A DNA stretch of 64,000 bases from Bacillota bacterium (GTDB lineage: Bacteria; Bacillota; UBA994; UBA5500): contig JAKOXL010000032.1 of NCBI GenBank assembly GCA_029781045.1, positions 1 to 64,000 of the forward strand, given 5' to 3'. The notes under the pieces are model-generated. The model made no database searches, was not told the DNA's origin, and saw nothing but the letters and a program-made list of their open reading frames with translations. Shown here piece by piece: positions 34,450 through 42,879 of the stretch (position 1 is the first letter of the stretch; the number at the start of each line of letters is the position of its first letter). The position numbers and the translations under genes are program-made.

Positions 34450-36363
34450 ATGGTAGGAGTTGTACTAGCAGTATCCTTGCAAGGGAAGGATACTGCCATT
34501 ACTGATGCCTTGGTGGGAGTACATACGATAGCAACTGATGATTCAACCGAGTTACTGGAACAGCTGAAGCAGCTCCGTCCCGACGTGCTCCTCTTGGATG
34601 CCTATCATGCGAGAAGCAAAAAACTGTTGACCACATTCCGCGAAATAGCGCCTTGGGGCTATCTAGTACTAATCTGTCAGCAGCAATCCGACTTGCAATG
34701 GGCCAATGGGGTCGATGAGGCTTGGCCCATTACAATGGTAAGTATCGGTCAGATACGTCTCTTACTTCGCCTTGCCAGGCTAAACCGCTATCGACGGGAG
34801 CATCTTGCCAAATGTGCTCTGGCTAACGGTGAGGGCAGCTGTGATAGGGATTGCCATGCAGCAGTTAAGGACTTCCTGGTGGGCAAGGCCCGTTTCATTT
34901 CCCCTGGTGCTTGGGTCCAGCGCTTTTTCCGCGAATGGGATTTCCTTCTGCAGTGTGTTGCTCAAGCCTCTGCCTTTACTGCGGTTTCTCCTTGGCCTGG
35001 GGTGCTGCCGCCCCATGGAATGGGGATCGCTGCCAACTATGCGTCAACCTTTTCGAGTATAGGTTTCCGTTTGGATTCGCTATTTGATACCGGAACTCTC
35101 CTACTATCAGTGAGTTTTGAAGGGGCCTATTTCCCTGTGGCAGTGGTGTGGGGTCAGGAAGCCCAGTTGGTGGCAGAGGCAGCCACCGGTGGAGAGATTG
35201 TCTCCTACGAGATTTCCCGGCAACCCCTGGTGCAGCAACTGCTCAATGATGTGGTGTACCATGTTATCAGTGTGCTCAACCAGCAATACTCGCTGGCCCT
35301 TTATTCCTTTGGTCAGTGCGTGTTCTGCCGCGGCATTATCACCGATAAGGCGTTTTACGATGGTGTTTCTCTGGCCCTTGATATGGGGCTGATACTATTG
35401 GACGTGTCCCGCAATGTGGTCTACGCCAATGAGCAAGCAGTGGGGCTGCTGACGGGCGAGGCAGTGGTTAATGAAAGTGCCGAGGTAAGTTTGCCCCTTT
35501 TGGAACAGATCCTGAAGCGCATCCCCAGCGGAAAGGAGCAAAGTCGCTTCAGTTTCACCACCAATTCACCCGAGGGGCGACGCCTTGCTGTGCGTGTTGC
35601 TCCCGCTGTTACTGCTCAAGCAGAGGTACTAGGCTATGTAGTTACTGTGCAAGAGGAAGCTAAGGGGCAGGACCTACATGTAGTAGAGGCACGCCTACGC
35701 GAGCGGTTGGCCTCAGTGGGCGAGCTGGCGGCTGGCATGGCCCATGAGATTCGTAATCCATTAACCTCTATACGCGGCTTCATCCAACTGTTGAAACAGC
35801 GGTTGGTGGATGCGGAAATGGAGGTCGAGACCCGTTATGCGGACTACGTATTAGAAGAGATTGATCGGGCCAATCATGTGGTGACCAACTTCCTCAACCT
35901 GGCTAAACCAAAGGAAGAAGCTTGGCGACAGGTGGATATAAATGAGCTGCTGACGAAAATGTTGCAATTGGTGGAGAATCAGGCAATGCTCAAGGGCGTG
36001 TATCTTACCTGGCAGTTTGCGCCCAATCTGGCTCTAGTCCGCGGCAAGGCAGAAGCCTTGGTACAGGTTTTCTTAAGCATAGTTACTAACGCACTGCAGG
36101 CCACATCGAAAGGCGGTGCCATACATATATATACTCGCCAGACAAGCGATTCGGTTCTAGTCAGTGTGCAGGATACAGGGACGGGGATGAGCCCTGCAGT
36201 GTTGAAGCGCATCTTTAACCCCTTCTATAGCACTAAAGAAGGTGGCACCGGACTGGGGCTTGCTCTCTGTAAACAGATAGTAGAAGAACACCGGGGTGAG
36301 ATTCAGGTTACAAGTGAGGTTGGCGTCGGCAGCTGTTTTACTGTGCGCCTACCTATAGGATAG
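34450..36363 (+). CDS. Orphan sensor histidine kinase with PAS and pseudo-receiver-like N-terminus
   Basis: 637 residues, no membrane helix, so cytosolic. Residues 1-110 resemble a degenerate receiver (PDVLLLDAYHA) without the full acidic set. The middle part is unassigned and has several Cys (CDRDC, GQCVFCRG). A PAS-like domain follows (GLILLDVSRNVVYANEQA), then HisKA with His432 in AGMAHEIRNPLTSIRGF and HATPase with NALQATSKGG, DTGTGMSP and GGTGLGLALCKQ. No response regulator is adjacent, which in spore formers suggests a kinase feeding Spo0A or Spo0F; this is inference. The ATG at 34450 follows GGGAGGTGA; a GTG at 34429 is unsupported. Confidence 0.88.
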   Translation: MVGVVLAVSLQGKDTAITDALVGVHTIATDDSTELLEQLKQLRPDVLLLDAYHARSKKLLTTFREIAPWGYLVLICQQQSDLQWANGVDEAWPITMVSIGQIRLLLRLARLNRYRREHLAKCALANGEGSCDRDCHAAVKDFLVGKARFISPGAWVQRFFREWDFLLQCVAQASAFTAVSPWPGVLPPHGMGIAANYASTFSSIGFRLDSLFDTGTLLLSVSFEGAYFPVAVVWGQEAQLVAEAATGGEIVSYEISRQPLVQQLLNDVVYHVISVLNQQYSLALYSFGQCVFCRGIITDKAFYDGVSLALDMGLILLDVSRNVVYANEQAVGLLTGEAVVNESAEVSLPLLEQILKRIPSGKEQSRFSFTTNSPEGRRLAVRVAPAVTAQAEVLGYVVTVQEEAKGQDLHVVEARLRERLASVGELAAGMAHEIRNPLTSIRGFIQLLKQRLVDAEMEVETRYADYVLEEIDRANHVVTNFLNLAKPKEEAWRQVDINELLTKMLQLVENQAMLKGVYLTWQFAPNLALVRGKAEALVQVFLSIVTNALQATSKGGAIHIYTRQTSDSVLVSVQDTGTGMSPAVLKRIFNPFYSTKEGGTGLGLALCKQIVEEHRGEIQVTSEVGVGSCFTVRLPIG

Positions 36364-36491
36364 GCCCTGGAAAATGCGGGTATTTTCATGTCTCAATGGG
36401 CAAAATTTACATACACATGACGTAGCCTTGGAGCAGGAAACTGACAAGCCGAGAAGTAATACTTATTAGTAAGGAAGCGGTTCAGTGAATA

Positions 36492-36782
36492 ATGAAGGAG
36501 GCGGTGGTCATCAGCGTTCAGGTTACCCCCCGGCATTCATTTGCCCCGTGGCAATCGTTTCGGTTTGTAGCAGACGCGGAGCAGCTGAAGCAGTTTGTTG
36601 GTAAAACGGTTAGCGATGTGCAAATAACGGAGGTTACGTCCCACGGCATGGATCCGGTTGTTTTGCGGCTTAAGATCAGTTTTTCCGACGGTTCTTTCCT
36701 GGAAGTAGATAGAAAGTGTACCCGTTTGGCTGACAGCGACCGTAAGATAGTTCATCTGGACCTGGCCTACCAAGCGAAATAG
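36492..36782 (+). CDS. Small protein of unknown function
   Basis: 96 residues with alternating beta-strand pattern (VVISVQVTP, FRFVADAEQLKQFVGK, LRLKISFSDGSFLEVDRK). No family recognised. The start is uncertain: AAGGAGG lies inside the first codons of the ATG at 36492, and only AAGGAAG sits upstream, 14 bases away. A strong terminator closes the gene. Confidence 0.55.
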   Translation: MKEAVVISVQVTPRHSFAPWQSFRFVADAEQLKQFVGKTVSDVQITEVTSHGMDPVVLRLKISFSDGSFLEVDRKCTRLADSDRKIVHLDLAYQAK

Positions 36783-36788
36783 ACGGAG

Positions 36789-36820
36789 AAAGCAGGCAAA
36801 CAACTGCCTGCTTTCCCTTT
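36789..36820 (+). terminator. Terminator after the 96-residue protein gene
   Basis: AAAGCAGGCA and TGCCTGCTTT stem with a short AACAAC loop, followed by CCCTTTGTC. Confidence 0.85.
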
Positions 36821-36846
36821 GTCTTGCTATGAGTTGCCTCAACTAT

Positions 36847-36874
36847 TTGAGGTTAGCAGTGGGCATGTTAAGAT
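36847..36874 (+). promoter_or_regulatory. Possible promoter of the PrsW-type gene
   Basis: TTGAGG (36847-36852), 16 bases, TAAGAT (36869-36874), about 29 bases before the start codon. Confidence 0.45.
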
Positions 36875-36902
36875 ACGTATATAAACTGAAAGGAGGCAAC
36901 CG

Positions 36903-37586
36903 ATGCTAGCTGCATTTGTGATGGCCATGGCGCCAGTCTGGGCATTGCTCACCTTTTTTTATGTTCGAGATCGTTACGATAAGGAGCCACGGATGCTATT
37001 AGCCCAGCTCTTCGTGCGCGGCCTCTTGGTCACCATCGTGGCTGCAGCAGTAAGCCTGTTTGGTATCCGCATCTTTGCCTCCATTCTGCCTGCCAATAGT
37101 TGGCTCTACTTGTTGATCGAGAACTTTCTCTTGGTGGCATTGGTAGAAGAATCTCTCAAGTATTTTGTTGTCTGGCGCACTAGCTATTTTCATCCTGCCT
37201 TCAATGAGCCCTATGATGGCATTCTCTATGCCATCACAACTTCCCTTGGTTTTGCCGCCCTAGAGAATATCATGTACGTGGCGCAGGGGGGATTACAAGT
37301 TGCTATCACACGCGGTCTTCTTTCCGTGCCAGCCCATGCCCTCTTTGCGTCGGCCATGGGATACTGCCTCGGCAGGGCCCGTTTCTCTAAGAATGAGGGC
37401 AAAGCCCGGTACTATATGAGGCGTGCCCTCATCATACCCGTTTTGTTGCACGGAATCTATGATTTGCTACTTTCGACTCAACACACGGTCTTAGCCATGG
37501 GAGTCGTTCCTCTTTCCATAGGTATGTGGATTATGTCTCTCAAACAGGTAAAACTGGCTGAGTTACGATCACCTTTTCGCCCCTAA
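36903..37586 (+). CDS. PrsW family intramembrane metalloprotease
   Basis: 227 residues with about seven membrane helices. The family motifs are present in order: EE in LLVALVEESLKYFVVW, GFAALENIMYV, HALFASAMGYCLG, and H in LLHGIYDLLL. PrsW in Bacillus cuts the anti-sigma factor RsiW; related clostridial proteins take part in sporulation or envelope stress. The target here is unknown. The ATG at 36903 follows AAAGGAGG. The helicase gene starts 27 bases after its stop. Confidence 0.92.
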   Translation: MLAAFVMAMAPVWALLTFFYVRDRYDKEPRMLLAQLFVRGLLVTIVAAAVSLFGIRIFASILPANSWLYLLIENFLLVALVEESLKYFVVWRTSYFHPAFNEPYDGILYAITTSLGFAALENIMYVAQGGLQVAITRGLLSVPAHALFASAMGYCLGRARFSKNEGKARYYMRRALIIPVLLHGIYDLLLSTQHTVLAMGVVPLSIGMWIMSLKQVKLAELRSPFRP

Positions 37587-37613
37587 GGGGGCCGTTAGCA
37601 GAGGAGTGTTGGC

Positions 37614-39827
37614 ATGCTACAAGATGATCAGGGCTTGGCGGTTTACAAAGGGTTTGTTCTGGACAAGTTTCAGCGGCAGGCCCTTGCTCATATTGAAGCT
37701 GGGAGATCAGTCATAGTTAGTGCCCCCACCGGGGTGGGGAAGACCCTCATCGCCGACTATCTCATTGAGAAGGCGGTGGCAGAAGGCAAACGTATCATTT
37801 ATACGGCTCCCATTAAGGCTCTAAGTAATCAGAAATACAGGCAATTTAAGGCTAGTCTGGGTGAGGAGCGGGTTGGCATCCTGACGGGGGATGTGGTGAT
37901 TAATAGTGAAGCCCCGGTACTGATGATGACAACCGAGATTTACCGCAATATGGTTCTCACCGACCCAGAACGAGCCGCATCTATTCACTATCTGATCTTT
38001 GATGAGATCCACTTCATTGATACCGACCGAGGTGTGGCCTGGGAAGAGAGCATTATTTTCGCTCCCAAGCATGTGAAGTTGTTGGGGCTCAGCGCCACCA
38101 TCGGCAATCTGGACCAGTTTATTGGCTGGCTGTCGGAAGTACGCCAGGAACCGGTGGCTTTGGTGGTAGAGAAACGGCGCATCGTGCCCTTGTTGTGCCG
38201 TTACTACAACGCGGCCACAGGCATTACTACGCTGGTTGAAGTGAAGAAGGCCATTCGCCAGGGGAAACTGCGTCCCACCGAGCATTTGCAGCTGGTGAAT
38301 GCTTTGCGTCATCATTACTTGCCGGCTCTCTGCTTTGTCTTCAGTAGACGCCAGTGTGTCGAAAAGGCTAAGGAACTGCTACGAGAACCCACCTTCTTGA
38401 ACCGGGAAGAGGCGGAGCGGGTTAAAGATACGTTGGACAAGTATATGGATAAATACGGTCTACAGGATCATGCCACTTTTACCCTCCTGGCGCGGATGTT
38501 GACAAAGGGTATTGCCTTCCACCATGCCGGTCTACTTCCAGTATGCAAAGATCTGGTGGAGGAGCTGTTTGAGCAGGGTCTGGTGAAAGTGCTCTATTGC
38601 ACAGAAACCTTTGCTGTAGGTGTCAACTATCCGGTAAAGAGTGTTTGCTTTTTGGAACAACAGAAGTTTGACGGGCATAGCATCCGTCCCCTCTCGGTGC
38701 AAGAACATATGCAGATGTCCGGCCGTGCTGGGCGCCGAGGTATCGATCGGCGTGGTTACATTTTTACTTTGGTATCCGACCCTTTGGTACCGGATTTGGT
38801 AGACTATACCCAGCGAACTGTTGAGCCTATCGGTAGCCAGTACCGGCTGAGCTGCAATTCCATACTGAACTTGATGCGGCGGGGGCTGGAGGACCAAGTG
38901 GAAGTGGCCTATCGCTCCAGTTTTGCCGAGTATCTAAACCGCCAGGAGCGGGAAGAGCTGCAAGAGAAAATGGCCAGTCTGGAGAAAAGGCGGGAGGAGC
39001 TGCAGAGTCAGATCTGTGAGGCAAGTGGTCAAGACCATTGCCCTATACGTTATGGGCGTCTCAGCTCCAAACTGCGGGGACTGGAACGAGAGTGGCGACG
39101 TTATCGGCGGCGCCATCTGAAGCGTCACATGGAATCCGTTCGTTCTCAGCTGGCGGCAATTGCGCCCAAGGAGTGTCCGCCAGAGCAAATTAGCAAGTGC
39201 CGTTGGGCCCATAGGCAGTTGCGCCGGCTGCAAGAGGAAGAGCAGTCCCTAAGAGGCCGCCTAGCTGCCTTGCCTACGCCCGATGATTGGCTCCAGCACT
39301 ATAACCGCATTAAGAAGCGATTAACCCATCTTGGTTACATCGATGGTGACCAGCTCCTGGCTCGGGGAGAGCTGGCCAGCGAGATAAACTTCCAAGAGAT
39401 CTTGATTACCGAGTTTGTCTTTGCCGGCTTGTTGGATGAGCTTTCTGTTCCGGAGATCTGTGCCGTTTTGATTGGCGTGGATTATAGCGCCCGCTATAGC
39501 GATTTTGTCAGTCGCATACCCATCCCGGCTCTGCGCAAATACGTGACCATAGCTGATGAACTGAAAAGTGACCCCATTTTGGGCAACAGCATCGTCTATT
39601 CCCCGCAGGTAGCCCCCCTTGGTTATGTTTGGGCGAAGGGCGAGGATTTCTCTAAAGTGATGGAGCTAACCACTATTGAGGAAGGTGACGTGGTTAGCCA
39701 GTTGCGGCGCACGGTGGATGTGTTGCGCCAGTTGCGTAAAGCTTTGGGCAAACAGCCATTTTGGGGAGAAAGATTAGCAGCTTGTCTCGAGGTTATGGAG
39801 CGGGATGTGGTAAAGGTGGAACTATAG
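37614..39827 (+). CDS. Ski2-like DExH-box RNA/DNA helicase
   Basis: 737 residues. RecA domain 1 has motif I APTGVGKT, motif II DEIH and motif III SAT (LLGLSATIG). Domain 2 has AFHHAGLLP and motif VI QMSGRAGRRG. The C-terminal third is helical with a long charged coiled coil (about 430-560: EREELQEKMASLEKRREEL) and ends with a DSHCT-like region, placing it near Mtr4/Ski2 helicases rather than RecQ. A 3'-to-5' RNA unwinding role in RNA turnover is plausible. The ATG at 37614 follows AGAGGAG. It may be transcribed with the PrsW gene. Confidence 0.92.
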   Translation: MLQDDQGLAVYKGFVLDKFQRQALAHIEAGRSVIVSAPTGVGKTLIADYLIEKAVAEGKRIIYTAPIKALSNQKYRQFKASLGEERVGILTGDVVINSEAPVLMMTTEIYRNMVLTDPERAASIHYLIFDEIHFIDTDRGVAWEESIIFAPKHVKLLGLSATIGNLDQFIGWLSEVRQEPVALVVEKRRIVPLLCRYYNAATGITTLVEVKKAIRQGKLRPTEHLQLVNALRHHYLPALCFVFSRRQCVEKAKELLREPTFLNREEAERVKDTLDKYMDKYGLQDHATFTLLARMLTKGIAFHHAGLLPVCKDLVEELFEQGLVKVLYCTETFAVGVNYPVKSVCFLEQQKFDGHSIRPLSVQEHMQMSGRAGRRGIDRRGYIFTLVSDPLVPDLVDYTQRTVEPIGSQYRLSCNSILNLMRRGLEDQVEVAYRSSFAEYLNRQEREELQEKMASLEKRREELQSQICEASGQDHCPIRYGRLSSKLRGLEREWRRYRRRHLKRHMESVRSQLAAIAPKECPPEQISKCRWAHRQLRRLQEEEQSLRGRLAALPTPDDWLQHYNRIKKRLTHLGYIDGDQLLARGELASEINFQEILITEFVFAGLLDELSVPEICAVLIGVDYSARYSDFVSRIPIPALRKYVTIADELKSDPILGNSIVYSPQVAPLGYVWAKGEDFSKVMELTTIEEGDVVSQLRRTVDVLRQLRKALGKQPFWGERLAACLEVMERDVVKVEL

Positions 39828-39887
39828 GACCGAAGATAATGGCCAACAATTGGTAATAGCTATGTTAGGGGTTAGGGGATAAGAGTG

Positions 39888-41147
39888 ATGAAGACTCAAC
39901 AGAAATGCATTATGGTGGTGGATGATAACCGCCTGGCGGCAGCCATGTTGAGTGACATCTTGGAGCAGGCCGGTTACCTTGTGCTAAAGGCCGAATCGGG
40001 TATAGAAGCTTTGCGTCTAGTCCAACAGGGACCTATTGATTTGGTTCTATTAGACATCATGATGCCAGATATGGACGGCTATGAAGTGGTACGGCAATTG
40101 CGTAATGATACCCGCACCTATAACACTCCCATTATTCTGCTTAGCTCCTTTCAGGGAACGGCGGAAAAGGTGAAGGGCTTTGAGTTAGGTGCCGACGACT
40201 ATATCACCAAACCCTTCGTGCCAGCTGAGCTGTTGGCTCGAGTCATGGCCCACTTGCGTCGGTCCCGCCTCACCATGGCCAGTAACCCGCTCACGGGCCT
40301 ACCAGGAAATGCTACTATCGAGGAGCGGTTGATGGAAAGAGTCAATAGTTCTCGCCCCTTTGCCGTGCTCTACATAGATCTAGATAACTTTAAGGCCTAC
40401 AACGATGCTTATGGCTTCTTGCAGGGGGATGAAATGATACGCTTGTTAGCCGACGTTCTGCAGCAAGTGGTGGAGCAGTATGGCAATAAGGGCGACTTAT
40501 TGGGGCATATTGGTGGCGATGATTTTGTGCTTATTACCACACCCGACAAGATCGATATTGTATGTGAGCAGGTCATTGCCCAGTTCGAGTCCAGAAGCAA
40601 GCAGCTATATGAGGTGGGCAGTGAAGAGCTATTGCCGGCAACCCTTTCCATAGCGGCTGTTACCAATGAGTTTCAGCAGTTTTCTGACCACCTAGAGGTG
40701 GCCAAGATGGCTGCTACCCTCAAACAGCAGGCTAAGTCTGTAGCGAGAAGTACCTATGTGAAATCCAGCCGCTTGGCACCTAGCAAGGATGCCCCTAGCA
40801 TACTCATCATCGATGATGATCGGCTAGTTAGTGCCGTGCTGCAGGCCAACTTCGAGCAAAAGGGATATAGTATAATGTTGGTAAATAGTGTTTTGGCGGC
40901 CACTCTAGCCATGCGCAATTATCGGCCCGACCTGGTAATCTTGGATGTGTTCCTGCCAGGTACTTCCGGGTTTGCCTTTTGTCAGCGTTTGAAGTCCAAT
41001 AGGGAAACAGCTGGTATCCCAGTTTTGATGGTCTCCAGCACTGCTGTCAAAGAGCAGGCTCTCGAGGCCGGGGCCGATGCCTTCTTACAGAAGCCGTTTA
41101 ATATTACCGTGTTAATGCAGACCGTTGATCAATTGTTGCGAAAGTAA
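39888..41147 (+). CDS. Receiver-GGDEF-receiver response regulator (variant GGDDF)
   Basis: 419 residues. REC1 (about 1-120) has phospho-acceptor Asp in VLLDIMMPDMDG. The central GGDEF-type domain (about 130-290) has TGLPGNATIEERL and FAVLYIDLDNFKAYND, but its signature loop is GGDDF instead of GGEEF/GGDEF, so the catalytic Glu is Asp. REC2 (about 300-419) has Asp in LVILDVFLPGTSG and KPF. It could be a weak diguanylate cyclase or a c-di-GMP/GTP sensor. The ATG at 39888 lies in GTGATG; the ribosome site is weak. Confidence 0.88.
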   Translation: MKTQQKCIMVVDDNRLAAAMLSDILEQAGYLVLKAESGIEALRLVQQGPIDLVLLDIMMPDMDGYEVVRQLRNDTRTYNTPIILLSSFQGTAEKVKGFELGADDYITKPFVPAELLARVMAHLRRSRLTMASNPLTGLPGNATIEERLMERVNSSRPFAVLYIDLDNFKAYNDAYGFLQGDEMIRLLADVLQQVVEQYGNKGDLLGHIGGDDFVLITTPDKIDIVCEQVIAQFESRSKQLYEVGSEELLPATLSIAAVTNEFQQFSDHLEVAKMAATLKQQAKSVARSTYVKSSRLAPSKDAPSILIIDDDRLVSAVLQANFEQKGYSIMLVNSVLAATLAMRNYRPDLVILDVFLPGTSGFAFCQRLKSNRETAGIPVLMVSSTAVKEQALEAGADAFLQKPFNITVLMQTVDQLLRK

Positions 41148-41206
41148 AGTAGCGCTGACAGCGGCTAGACCCAAGAGTGTTTTTTCGGTAGGAGGTGGGT
41201 TGGTAG

Positions 41207-41656
41207 ATGCAAAAGATGTTTACTGATGTACGTGCCCTTTTAAAGGAAAAGAATTTGCGCCTGACCCCGCAGAGGGAGGCGGTGTTGAAGATTCTGCTCG
41301 ATTGCGAAGAGCACCTTACTGCTGAGGACATCTATGACCGCACCCGAGCCGAGTATCCTGAGATTGGGCTAGCCACGATCTATAGAGCTCTAGAGCTGTT
41401 TGAAGAGTTGGGATTAGTATCTAAGCTAGATTTTGGCGATGGTGGACGGCGCTATGAGCCGGCTCTAGGCAAGGATCACCATCACCTGATATGCATGGAT
41501 TGTGGGCAGATCGCCGAGTTCAATGAAGATCTACTGGGCCAGTTGCATGAGACCATCGCCCGCGAAAGCGGTTTCCTTATTCTAAACCATAGCCTGCGTT
41601 TCTTCGGCTATTGTAGTAAGTGTAAAGACAAGCATAAGCACGAGGTGGAGTCATGA
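41207..41656 (+). CDS. Fur family transcriptional regulator (Fur/PerR/Zur type)
   Basis: 149 residues. The winged helix contains RLTPQREAVLKILLDCEEHLTAEDIYDR and GLATIYRALELFEELGLV. The metal-binding part has HHHLICMDCGQI (regulatory site and first CxxC) and CSKCKDKHKHE (second CxxC), so a structural zinc site is intact. I cannot separate Fur from Zur or PerR by sequence alone. A GGTAGGAGGTGGG site precedes the ATG. Its stop overlaps the next gene's start by 4 bases, so it starts an operon. Confidence 0.93.
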   Translation: MQKMFTDVRALLKEKNLRLTPQREAVLKILLDCEEHLTAEDIYDRTRAEYPEIGLATIYRALELFEELGLVSKLDFGDGGRRYEPALGKDHHHLICMDCGQIAEFNEDLLGQLHETIARESGFLILNHSLRFFGYCSKCKDKHKHEVES

Positions 41657-41928
41657 GCATCGGGTACGCCGCCGATAAGCAGAGCCTGTTGCGCCGGCTT
41701 AAGCGGGTGGAAGGACAGATTCGTGGTATTCAACGCATGCTAGAAGAAGATCGGTATTGCGTGGATATATTGATACAGATCGCCGCCGTCAGGGCGGCTT
41801 TAGACAAAGTAGGTTTGGCTCTAATAGAAGATCATACGCGGGGCTGTGTACGCAACGCTTTGGCCAGTAATCAGGGCGAAGAGGCCATTGATGAATTGCT
41901 GGACGTCATAGCCCAGTTTCTAAAATAG
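41653..41928 (+). CDS. CsoR/FrmR (DUF156) metal- or formaldehyde-sensing repressor
   Basis: 91 residues, all helical, the normal length. The three-residue CHC pattern of CsoR-type sensors is visible: Cys in DRYCVDIL, His in IEDHTRG and Cys in RGCVRN. The N-terminus LLRRLKRVEGQIRGIQRML is the typical DNA-contact helix. Copper, nickel or sulfide sensing is possible. Overlaps the fur-type gene by 4 bases and precedes trxB by 16 bases, so it is in the same operon. Confidence 0.92.
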   Translation: MSIGYAADKQSLLRRLKRVEGQIRGIQRMLEEDRYCVDILIQIAAVRAALDKVGLALIEDHTRGCVRNALASNQGEEAIDELLDVIAQFLK

Positions 41929-41944
41929 GAGGTTATTAAGGGAG

Positions 41945-42877
41945 ATGGCAGATATTCCGACCCATGACGTGGCCGTTATTGGCGCCGGCCCGGCCGGCTT
42001 GACCGCGGCTCTCTATGCGGCCCGGGCAGAACTGAAGACGATTCTACTGGAAAGATTGGCGGCCGGTGGGCAACTGGCAACCACCGATATGATAGAGAAC
42101 TATCCCGGTTTCCCCATGGGGATAAACGGATTAGATGCAAGTTTCGCTATGCTAGAACAAGCCCAGCGCTTTGGTGCCGAGTTTAAACTGGCGGAAGTGC
42201 AAAAGCTGGACCTAAGTGGCGAGATAAAACGGGTGGAAACCAGCGAGGGGATAATTACCGCTCCTTGTGTAATCTTGGCCACTGGTGCGCGTCCACGCTT
42301 GCTGGGAGTGCCTGGAGAAGAGCGACTGAAAGGCCGGGGGGTCTCCTACTGTGCTGTGTGTGATGGCGCCTTCTACCGGGGTAAAGAGGTGGCCGTTGTG
42401 GGTGGCGGCGATTCGGCAGTGGAAGAAGCTGTCTATTTGACTCGCTTTGCCACTAAAGTCTACTTACTGGTGAGGCGTGATCAGCTACGGGCCACGCCTG
42501 TGGTACAAGCTAAAATACTGAACCATCCGCAAGTCGAGATACGCTGGAACACGGTGGTAGAAGAGATCTTGGGTGAGTCAAAAGTAGAGGGGCTAAGCCT
42601 ATTGAACCGTGTAACCGGGGAAAAGAGCTATCTACCAGTGAGTGGAGTATTTGTCTACGTGGGGTTACTGCCCAACAATGAGGTTTTTGCTGAGCAAGTT
42701 GAACTGGACCAGAATGGCTATGTGGTAGCCGACGAAGAAATGCGCACCAGTGTTCCAGGCGTTTTGGTTGCTGGCGATATCCGAGCCAAGAGTTTGCGGC
42801 AAGTGGCGACGGCCGTTGGCGATGGTGCTATTGCAGGTGTGACGGCCCAACACTATTTGGACAGTTTAAAGCGATAG
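41945..42877 (+). CDS. trxB: Thioredoxin reductase
   Basis: 310 residues. FAD domain GAGPAGLTAALYAARAEL, redox motif CAVCDG with catalytic Cys pair, NADPH-binding GGGDSAVEEAVYLT and C-terminal FAD block VLVAGDIRAKSLRQVATAVG. It reduces thioredoxin with NADPH and can reduce selenite or selenoglutathione. It lies between the metal regulators and selA with 2 bases to selA, which is unusual and points to a role in supplying reduced selenium; the role is inference. Confidence 0.97.
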   Translation: MADIPTHDVAVIGAGPAGLTAALYAARAELKTILLERLAAGGQLATTDMIENYPGFPMGINGLDASFAMLEQAQRFGAEFKLAEVQKLDLSGEIKRVETSEGIITAPCVILATGARPRLLGVPGEERLKGRGVSYCAVCDGAFYRGKEVAVVGGGDSAVEEAVYLTRFATKVYLLVRRDQLRATPVVQAKILNHPQVEIRWNTVVEEILGESKVEGLSLLNRVTGEKSYLPVSGVFVYVGLLPNNEVFAEQVELDQNGYVVADEEMRTSVPGVLVAGDIRAKSLRQVATAVGDGAIAGVTAQHYLDSLKR

Positions 42878-42879
42878 GG

